Assembly (NCBI GenBank): GCA_028718465.1
Contig: JAQULX010000264.1
Span: 1 to 5,049 of the forward strand
Reading direction: 5' to 3'
Source: Dehalococcoidales bacterium
Lineage (GTDB): Bacteria; Chloroflexota; Dehalococcoidia; Dehalococcoidales; UBA3254
DNA: 5,049 nucleotides
This document shows positions 1 to 5,049 of the stretch, one piece after another. The notes under the pieces are model-generated. The model had not been told where the DNA came from, did no database searches, and saw only the letters and a program-made list of their open reading frames with translations. How positions within the stretch are numbered: the first letter of the stretch is position 1; the number at the start of each line of letters is the position of its first letter. The position numbers and the translations under genes were made by a program.

Positions 1-1698
1 ATTCTGGACGTCGGCGCATTCCAGACCGGCGGGCTTGGTACCATTTCCTTTGATACGTTTACTGATGGATTTACATGTCCTCCTTTTAAGACCGGGGAGA
101 ATTTCCGGGAACACCACTGGTGGGAGTTATTCTGGAAGAGGCGGACGAGGTCTTCTTCTCTCAATATTCTTGACGACAAGATGCGTGTTGCGGGGTCGGT
201 ACCTCTGCATACCAAGGTTTCAGAAATTGTGGAAGAATTCGGGGTGGATGATTTCAGGGTAGCTATAAGAGAGATACTCGAGATGGAGAGGAGGGTACTG
301 ATACAGAGGATCAAAACTCAGTCAGTCCCCGGCACATACCAGTATCGCTACTTCTGGCCGGTTAGATACAAGGGGATTGCGGGCAAACTCTTTTCCGACT
401 CTGACAAGGATTGGGTACTTAACGTACCGACTGACCTGACGATACGTCCCGATGGTACTATGTATGTTGATCTGGAGGGGCTGACAAGCGAACAAAACTT
501 CTATGCGAACTCCTACGAGGGGGCTGTGCGTATGGTAAGTTCGCTGGGCCAGTGGACGATGTTTGCCCATACCCCGAACATAAACACAGCCCTGCAATAT
601 ATTTCGGACTGGCACATACCACCGGGCAGCCTGTGCAATCCGCAGAATCCCTACTCGGCAGCGAGTCTAACCATGGGCCCGTCCAAGTTTAATTTTATGT
701 TCAGGGAAGTTTACAGCCGCGCATTCTTTGCCAGAGGCTTCCTGGAGGAATGTTATCCGGGAGGTTCTTCAGGGTCCATTTTCGGGCAGACTGGTATTTT
801 CACTGACGGTACCCGATGGGGCGCCGGTGATTGGAGCATGGTAGGTGCTGAGGCTACTGCCGGGTTACCCTTCAAGGACGGAGAGGTAACCTCGTACTCA
901 GGGCCGAACCCGCAGTGTGATTCGGGTGAGGTTGAACTGGCTGAATTCATGGCGCCGACCAATTTGACCTTTGGCAAAAGGCTTGTCCCGAATTTCTGTG
1001 GACACGGTAAATTCAGGAGCGGATTGGGTACGGGAATGTGCTTTATGGTTCAAGAACCCGGGCAAAATCTAAATGTAAACATTTTCCTTGCCACTCACGG
1101 GGCGGGGCACCTCAGTACGGGAATGTCCGGCGGTTACCTGACACCGGAAGGCGTGGTCCTGATTGTGCGTGGTACTAATATGAGAGAGATCCTGGAAAAG
1201 GGTGGTAAGTACCCCAGGGACATGATTGAGATAAGGAAATGGATAAAGGAAGGCAAGCTAAAGGCTGAGAGTGAGCAACTTTATACCTATTCAACACCCA
1301 ATATCGAGCTGAAAGACGGCGACCTGTTTACGATGATCGCTGGCTCCAAGGGTGGTTGGGGGGATCCTCTGGAGAGAGAATTCAGAAGGTTGGAAAAAGA
1401 CGCGCATTATGGGTGGCTCACGCCTGAAGCAATAAAGAGCGTTTACGGAACGTTAATTGATGAGAAAGGCAAGGTGAAAGCTGCTGAGAGCACGGAGTTG
1501 CGGCAGCAGATGCGAGACAGACGCAGGGAGAGATCAGTTCCTGCCAAGGTTTGGTGGCAGGAAGAGAGGAAAAAGGTACTGAATAAAGAATTCTCTTCTG
1601 AGGAAGTTCGTTTTATGTTTGCCGATTGCATGAAATATAAAAAATTCGATAAACAATTCAGACAGTATCATCAGTTGCCTGAGGATTATCAATTATAA
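1..1698 (+). CDS. Acetone carboxylase-type alpha subunit (HyuB family), 5' partial
   Basis: The frame is open from base 1 to the TAA at 1696-1698, giving 565 residues with no start in the window. The ATG at 181 is internal, because the 60 codons before it read on smoothly (for example WWELF at residues 40-44) with family-like sequence. Acetone carboxylase alpha subunits are usually about 770 aa, so roughly 200 N-terminal residues are missing; these probably include the metal-binding residues. Visible HyuB-family landmarks (numbered from base 1) are DWHIPPGSLCNP at 203-214, a glycine/serine-rich stretch near 253-259 (PGGSSGS), THGAGHLSTGMSGG at 365-378, and near the C-terminal end GDLFTMIAGSKGGWGDPLER at 440-459, the hallmark glycine-rich GDPLER motif of HyuB proteins. 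A charged C-terminal tail follows. In known enzymes this subunit houses the site where the activated ketone meets activated bicarbonate. The two downstream genes supply the other subunits, which favours a ketone carboxylase over a hydantoinase or oxoprolinase. The exact substrate is not determinable. Confidence 0.88.
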   Translation: MLDVGAFQTGGLGTISFDTFTDGFTCPPFKTGENFREHHWWELFWKRRTRSSSLNILDDKMRVAGSVPLHTKVSEIVEEFGVDDFRVAIREILEMERRVLIQRIKTQSVPGTYQYRYFWPVRYKGIAGKLFSDSDKDWVLNVPTDLTIRPDGTMYVDLEGLTSEQNFYANSYEGAVRMVSSLGQWTMFAHTPNINTALQYISDWHIPPGSLCNPQNPYSAASLTMGPSKFNFMFREVYSRAFFARGFLEECYPGGSSGSIFGQTGIFTDGTRWGAGDWSMVGAEATAGLPFKDGEVTSYSGPNPQCDSGEVELAEFMAPTNLTFGKRLVPNFCGHGKFRSGLGTGMCFMVQEPGQNLNVNIFLATHGAGHLSTGMSGGYLTPEGVVLIVRGTNMREILEKGGKYPRDMIEIRKWIKEGKLKAESEQLYTYSTPNIELKDGDLFTMIAGSKGGWGDPLEREFRRLEKDAHYGWLTPEAIKSVYGTLIDEKGKVKAAESTELRQQMRDRRRERSVPAKVWWQEERKKVLNKEFSSEEVRFMFADCMKYKKFDKQFRQYHQLPEDYQL

Positions 1699-1700
1699 AA

Positions 1701-1708
1701 GAGGGTGG
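1701..1708 (+). promoter_or_regulatory. Ribosome binding site of the gamma-subunit gene
   Basis: GAGGGTGG lies two bases after the alpha-subunit stop codon and four bases before the ATG at 1713. It is a purine-rich but non-consensus Shine-Dalgarno sequence. Its position supports 1713 as the start and suggests translation of this gene follows on from the gene before it. Confidence 0.6.
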
Positions 1709-1712
1709 AAGT

Positions 1713-2276
1713 ATGGAAAATATAGCTACAAAAGAAAATATAAAGCAACTAGTTGAGGGTAAACTACCCTGGGATGAAGTGAAGAAATTACTTCGTCTGT
1801 CGCCCAAAGATGCAGATCGATTTTCGAATTACCTGGAGGTGTTGCAAGAGAAGGTCCCCTGGAAAGATAAAATATTGCTGCGGCTCACGGATCACCTCTA
1901 TATTGTGGCCAAAGAGGGTGGGGGACGGATGGTTAAATGCTCTTGCGGTCAGGAATTCAGTGATTACCGGATAAACTGGAAACTGAGTTGCAATATCTAT
2001 GTCAGAAGAACCCAGGAGGAAATGGCAGAAGTAATCCCGTTGGTTGAGTCTGTGTATGATCCTACTGTGGTGGAGTTAAGAGAATATTATTGTCCGGGAT
2101 GTATGGTACTGCTTTCTGTGGAAGTTGTGCCGAGGGGGTATCCACCGGTGTTCGATTTGCTGCCTGATTTAGATACCCTGTACAGGGAGTGGCTGGGTGA
2201 ACCGCTGCCGGATGAACAGCCGGACTGGTTCCAGGACAGGAGCTCAGATCTAACTGCACAGTGGGCAAAGGAGTGA
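1713..2276 (+). CDS. Acetone carboxylase-type gamma subunit, zinc-binding
   Basis: The product is 187 aa, close to the roughly 20 kDa gamma subunit of acetone carboxylase. Residues 1-65 are rich in charged and hydrophobic residues and probably helical. Then come CSC at 76-78, a lone Cys93, and CPGC at 127-130. The paired CxC and CxxC are a credible four-cysteine zinc site, matching the known presence of zinc in the gamma subunit of the Xanthobacter enzyme. Other family-like segments are FSDYRINWK at 82-90 and the C-terminal region PPVFDLLPDLDTLYREWLG. There is no signal peptide or membrane segment, so the protein should be cytoplasmic. The gene starts 14 nt after alpha and ends 4 nt before beta, so the three are almost certainly co-transcribed. 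The assignment rests on size, the cysteine pattern and its position between HyuB and HyuA homologues. A related small subunit occurs in acetophenone carboxylase, so the substrate remains open. Confidence 0.85.
   Translation: MENIATKENIKQLVEGKLPWDEVKKLLRLSPKDADRFSNYLEVLQEKVPWKDKILLRLTDHLYIVAKEGGGRMVKCSCGQEFSDYRINWKLSCNIYVRRTQEEMAEVIPLVESVYDPTVVELREYYCPGCMVLLSVEVVPRGYPPVFDLLPDLDTLYREWLGEPLPDEQPDWFQDRSSDLTAQWAKE
2267..2273 (+). promoter_or_regulatory. Ribosome binding site of the beta-subunit gene
   Basis: AAAGGAG is a near-consensus Shine-Dalgarno sequence seven bases before the ATG at 2281. It lies inside the last codons of the gamma gene, directly before its TGA stop at 2274-2276. This overlap indicates coupled translation of gamma and beta and fixes the start of beta. 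Confidence 0.75.
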
Positions 2277-2280
2277 TAAC

Positions 2281-4443
2281 ATGACAAATGATACAGAAGA
2301 TAGATACTTATGGGCTCAGGATGCTGGCGGCTCAATGACTGATACCTTGCTTGTAGATAAGGATGGAAGGTTTTCGGCAGGGAAGTGCTTAACCAATAAC
2401 GCGGATGAAGCTGTCAGCTATGTCGGCTCTATAACAGATGCAGCCTCACGCTGGGATATGACCGCTGAGGATATTTTCAAGGGAACGCGTGCCTCTATTT
2501 ATGCCGGCACAACAATGGTCAATATCCTGGTCACCCGGGAAGGGAGCAAGGTGGGGTTGCTGGTGACGAGGGGCTTCGCGGATATGCCTGTTATGGAGAG
2601 AGGCTACACCTGGATAGGTCAAGCCTACGAGGATGTGCTGCATCAGCAATTACATGAGCACACACCCTGGTTGGTACAGCCGGAGAATGTGAAAGAGGTC
2701 ACAGAGCGAATCCTGGGTGGCAGCTACTACGCTGATCATCACATAAAGCCGGGGACTGTCATCATCCCTCTGCTGGAAGAGGACGTAGTACAGGGTGTTA
2801 ACGAGCTTCTGGATGACGGATGCGAGGTGTTAGGAATTCTGACATTGTCATCCTATGTGAACCCGGTTCATGAAAAGCGGATAGCTGAGATTGCGCGGGA
2901 GATAGTAAAGGAAAGAGGGGTTGATGTCCGTGTAGTCGCTTCTCACGAAATATGTTCCTTACCCAATGAAAATGAAAGATTAAAGACCGTTTTATTACAG
3001 TGCTACATGGCTGAAGTTGCCAGGAACCGGTTATTTGGTGTGGAGGCAGTGGCCAAGGAAAAGGGTTATAAGCACGAATTGCTGACTCTGCTGTCTTATG
3101 GCGCCATTGCTAATATTCGCTATCCGAAGCTTGTTGAGGGCGCTGTTTCAGGCCCTGTAGGCGGTGTGCTTGGCGCAAAGTTCCTCTCCAAATATCTGGG
3201 GCCTAATGTTGTTTGCTGGGATTTGGGCTGCACTACCTGTGACGTCGGGCTTATTACCGGGGGGCTGTACGCAATCGATAAAGAACCCTTTTTCGCTAAT
3301 CACCGGCTGAGAATGCCTATGGTCTCCATAGACTCCATTGGAGCCGGAACCAGCCATGTGGTCCATGCTGATGCGGAGACCAAGAAGATCAACATAGGGC
3401 CTGAAAGCGTGAGAGCCGCGCTGGGTACCTGCTGGCAGGCCTCGAAGGTCACTATTGGAGACATTGACATCGCTCTGAAGATGATAAATCCTGATTACTA
3501 CCTCGGTGGCACTGTAGAGATCAGCAGGGAAAGAGCATTAAAAGAGCTGGAAGAGCAGATAGCCAAGCCGTTGGGTCAGGAATTGTATCAGGTGTCGAGC
3601 AAGATCCTGGATTTGCTGCATGGAAAGGTTGTTGACCATATCAATGGCATACTAATGGCAAAAGGTCTCGAGCCGTCTGATTTCACCCTGCTGGTCTATG
3701 GGGCTGCCGGGCCACTGCATTTATGGGGAGTAGAGCGTTCTATCAAGTTTGGTAAAGTGCTTATAGTACCCTGGTCAGCAGTGTTTTCCGCTTTTGGTGT
3801 AGCCAGCGCCGACTATTTCCATCGCTATGACAGATCGGTTAACCTGTACTTTACTCCAAAGATGACGGAGGAAGAAAAGCTCGCGCAGGGTAATGTTATT
3901 AACCAGGCGTTCCGGGAGATGGAACAACAAGGCTATGATGAACTTATAGCTGAAAAATTCACGAAAGACCAGGTGAGCTTTAAATACGGTATGTCCGCTA
4001 GATATGTAGGGCAGATATTTTCATGGGAGGTTCCGCTGGCGACAGGGGAGGTAAAGAGTCTGGCAGATGTGGACACAGTCATTGACAGTTTCGAGAAGGC
4101 CTATTCTGCGATATACCCTGCGGCGGCACGCTACCCGGAGATAGGTTACCAGGTAACGGATCTCTACGTTGAGGCGGTAGGCGAGACAGTGAAGCCGGTT
4201 ATACAGACATACCCGCTTCAGGGCAAGACGCCTCCGAAGGAGGCTTATAAGGGACAGAGAGAAGCCTACATGGATGGGAAGTGGCAAAAATTTGACTTGT
4301 GGGAGATGGAGTTGCTAGACGCCGGAAACGTAATTGAAGGTCCGGCCATTGTCGAACATCCAATGACTACCCTTCTTATACCATCAACAAACTATGTGGA
4401 GTTAGATGAGCGTAAGTTTATCTGGTATAAAAGGAAGGAATAG
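2281..4443 (+). CDS. Acetone carboxylase-type beta subunit (HyuA family, ATP-binding)
   Basis: The 720-residue product is complete and near the usual length of acetone carboxylase beta (about 717 aa). It has the layout of the hydantoinase A / oxoprolinase family, which shares the actin-like ATPase fold. The N-terminal phosphate loop is DAGGSMTD at 14-21. A SGPVGGVLGAK segment leads into the second phosphate loop DLGCTTCDVG at 314-323. SIGAGTSH at 352-359 is followed by a GPESV segment, and GAAGPLH lies at 474-480. The C-terminal domain ends with a typical GPAIVEHPMTTLLIP segment. In acetone carboxylase this subunit consumes ATP, yielding AMP and two phosphates, to make phosphorylated ketone and bicarbonate intermediates. 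The second loop is unusual: family members commonly have DxGGTSxD, whereas here Cys replaces the second Gly (C317) and C320 precedes the Asp. C312 lies just before. The start is set by the AAAGGAG site. Translation is probably coupled to gamma. No signal peptide or membrane segment is seen. Confidence 0.92.
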   Translation: MTNDTEDRYLWAQDAGGSMTDTLLVDKDGRFSAGKCLTNNADEAVSYVGSITDAASRWDMTAEDIFKGTRASIYAGTTMVNILVTREGSKVGLLVTRGFADMPVMERGYTWIGQAYEDVLHQQLHEHTPWLVQPENVKEVTERILGGSYYADHHIKPGTVIIPLLEEDVVQGVNELLDDGCEVLGILTLSSYVNPVHEKRIAEIAREIVKERGVDVRVVASHEICSLPNENERLKTVLLQCYMAEVARNRLFGVEAVAKEKGYKHELLTLLSYGAIANIRYPKLVEGAVSGPVGGVLGAKFLSKYLGPNVVCWDLGCTTCDVGLITGGLYAIDKEPFFANHRLRMPMVSIDSIGAGTSHVVHADAETKKINIGPESVRAALGTCWQASKVTIGDIDIALKMINPDYYLGGTVEISRERALKELEEQIAKPLGQELYQVSSKILDLLHGKVVDHINGILMAKGLEPSDFTLLVYGAAGPLHLWGVERSIKFGKVLIVPWSAVFSAFGVASADYFHRYDRSVNLYFTPKMTEEEKLAQGNVINQAFREMEQQGYDELIAEKFTKDQVSFKYGMSARYVGQIFSWEVPLATGEVKSLADVDTVIDSFEKAYSAIYPAAARYPEIGYQVTDLYVEAVGETVKPVIQTYPLQGKTPPKEAYKGQREAYMDGKWQKFDLWEMELLDAGNVIEGPAIVEHPMTTLLIPSTNYVELDERKFIWYKRKE

Positions 4444-4592
4444 CTGATCAATCTTTTGCTTGAAAGAGTAAGGCTTAACAAACTGGAGCAAACATAATCC
4501 GGCCTTGCTTGGTATAAAGAAAAGATAATAGCTGGTATTCTGAAGCGACCGGGGTAGGCTAGTTTGAAGATGGTTGCATTCGGGATGTAGAA

Positions 4593-4647
4593 AAGGAACT
4601 CGGCTGTTGGGATGCGCTAGATGCAAAATCCCATCGCCGGGTTCCTT
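4593..4647 (-). terminator. Long imperfect hairpin, probable purD terminator
   Basis: The arms AAGGAACTCGGC (4593-4604) and GCCGGGTTCCTT (4636-4647) pair over 12 bp with one G-T wobble on the + strand (an A-C mismatch in the minus-strand transcript). Inside them TGGGAT (4608-4613) pairs with ATCCCA (4628-4633), extending the structure inward with small internal mismatches. Read on the minus strand, the stem runs into a T-rich stretch (CCTTTTCT), while on the + strand it is followed by GTATGT, so it fits purD transcripts better. It starts 50 nt after the purD stop and ends about 150 nt from the beta-subunit stop. The loop region is long for a classic intrinsic terminator, so another RNA structure is possible. 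Confidence 0.5.
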
Positions 4648-4675
4648 GTATGTACCTGGGAGAAAGTCTTGAGGG

Positions 4676-4690
4676 AGGGGGTTACCCCTT
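4676..4690. repeat. Short inverted repeat next to the purD stop
   Basis: AGGGGG-TTA-CCCCTT forms a six-pair stem (four G-C, one G-T wobble, one A-T) with a three-base loop, seven bases beyond the purD stop codon. No T run follows on either strand, so it is not a convincing terminator alone. It may add to the larger hairpin nearby or be chance. Confidence 0.3.
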
Positions 4691-4696
4691 CAAATA

Positions 4697-5049
4697 CTAG
4701 CCCTTTACGTCAGCTATATCTTTACGGTAATGGCATCCCTCAAAGTGTATTCGTGGTAGATTCTGGTAAACCTTTTGTCTTGCCTCGGTGATGTCTTTGC
4801 CGGTAGCTACCACAGTGAGAACTCTCCCTCCGCTGGTAAGTATCTGCCCCGGCCTTGATCCTGTCCTGGTGCCGGCATGAAATACCTGGATGTCATCATC
4901 CAGGTCACCCAGTCCGGTGATGGGAAAACCTGTTTTATAGCTGCCGGGATATCCGCCGGATGCCATTACCACTCCGACACAGGCATCCTCACTCCATTCT
5001 ATATTTATCCGGTCAAGTCTGTTCTCAATCACTGCCAGCATGATGTCTA
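4697..5049 (-). CDS. purD: Phosphoribosylamine-glycine ligase (GARS), C-terminal part, partial
   Basis: The minus-strand frame enters from beyond the window's right edge and ends at a TAG (4699-4697), leaving about 116 C-terminal residues. The ATG at 5041 is internal: the codons before it encode Asp-Ile and the alignment-like pattern continues upstream. The segments VVMASGGYPGSYKTG, VFHAGT, LTSGGRVLTVVATG and RIHFEGCHYRKDI are the signature of the PurD C-terminal domain. The enzyme joins glycine to 5-phosphoribosylamine using ATP, the second step of de novo purine synthesis, in the cytoplasm. The full protein is usually about 420-430 aa, so some 300 residues lie outside. The gene is convergent with the carboxylase operon and functionally unrelated to it. 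In many bacteria purD is last in a pur operon, which would suit a terminator directly downstream here, but the neighbours are not visible. Confidence 0.95.
   Translation of the reverse strand, partial: DIMLAVIENRLDRINIEWSEDACVGVVMASGGYPGSYKTGFPITGLGDLDDDIQVFHAGTRTGSRPGQILTSGGRVLTVVATGKDITEARQKVYQNLPRIHFEGCHYRKDIADVKG

Larger units (their letters stand above)
4444..4696. other. Intergenic region between convergent genes
   Basis: These 253 bases separate the beta-subunit stop from the purD stop. No credible gene is present: the one long open frame here, on the minus strand, runs back into the beta gene and has no family-like sequence. The 150 bases just after the beta gene hold no strong GC hairpin followed by a T run, so the operon's own terminator is not obvious. 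The notable content is the hairpin at 4593-4647 and a small one at 4676-4690. Confidence 0.7.

Noticed and set aside
181..183. ATG as the start of the alpha-subunit gene
   Set aside because: The same frame is open back to base 1 with family-like sequence, and there is no ribosome binding site before this ATG. The protein would also be far too short for the family.
35..262. 75-codon open frame on the + strand
   Set aside because: It lies in a different frame over the alpha-subunit gene and has no family-like sequence; it is a shadow.
4505..4529. TTGCTT ... GATAAT resembling a promoter on the + strand
   Set aside because: The boxes are only 13 bases apart, too close for a sigma-70 type promoter, and no + strand gene follows.
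4402..4626. 74-codon minus-strand open frame across the end of the beta gene and the intergenic region
   Set aside because: It overlaps the beta gene antisense, shows no recognisable motif and resembles reverse-complement noise; it also runs through part of the hairpin.

Overview
The window holds a three-gene operon on the + strand that encodes an acetone-carboxylase-type ketone carboxylase. It is followed by a short intergenic region and the 3' end of a convergent purine-biosynthesis gene, purD. The three + strand genes are tightly packed (14 nt and 4 nt gaps) and correspond to the large HyuB-like alpha subunit (5' end cut off by the window), the small zinc-binding gamma subunit, and the HyuA-like ATP-binding beta subunit.

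Layout: 1-1698 alpha subunit, open from the first base, so about a quarter of the protein lies upstream. 1713-2276 gamma subunit, with a CxC...CxxC cysteine set. 2281-4443 beta subunit, 720 aa, near the usual length for acetone carboxylase beta. 4444-4696 is 253 bases without a gene; it contains a long imperfect hairpin (4593-4647) that is probably the purD transcription terminator. 4697-5049 (minus strand) is the C-terminal part of phosphoribosylamine-glycine ligase.

How the genes work together: in characterised acetone carboxylases (the Xanthobacter AcxABC type), the beta subunit uses ATP to activate the ketone and bicarbonate. The alpha subunit carries the metal site where they condense to acetoacetate, and the small gamma subunit is structural and zinc-binding. 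The three subunits here very probably form one such complex. The substrate (acetone, butanone, acetophenone or another ketone) cannot be read from this sequence. The gene order alpha-gamma-beta differs from the beta-alpha-gamma order of the Xanthobacter operon.

Organism: bacterial, of middling GC content, with strong purine-rich ribosome binding sites and frequent AGG/AGA and ATA codons. This would fit an anaerobic Firmicute such as a Peptococcaceae-like clostridium, but that is a low-confidence inference. I see no mobile element, CRISPR array, tRNA or rRNA, and no clear evidence of a wholly new system. The most notable details are a cysteine-rich variant of the beta-subunit nucleotide-binding loop, the unusual subunit order, and the long hairpin between the convergent genes.
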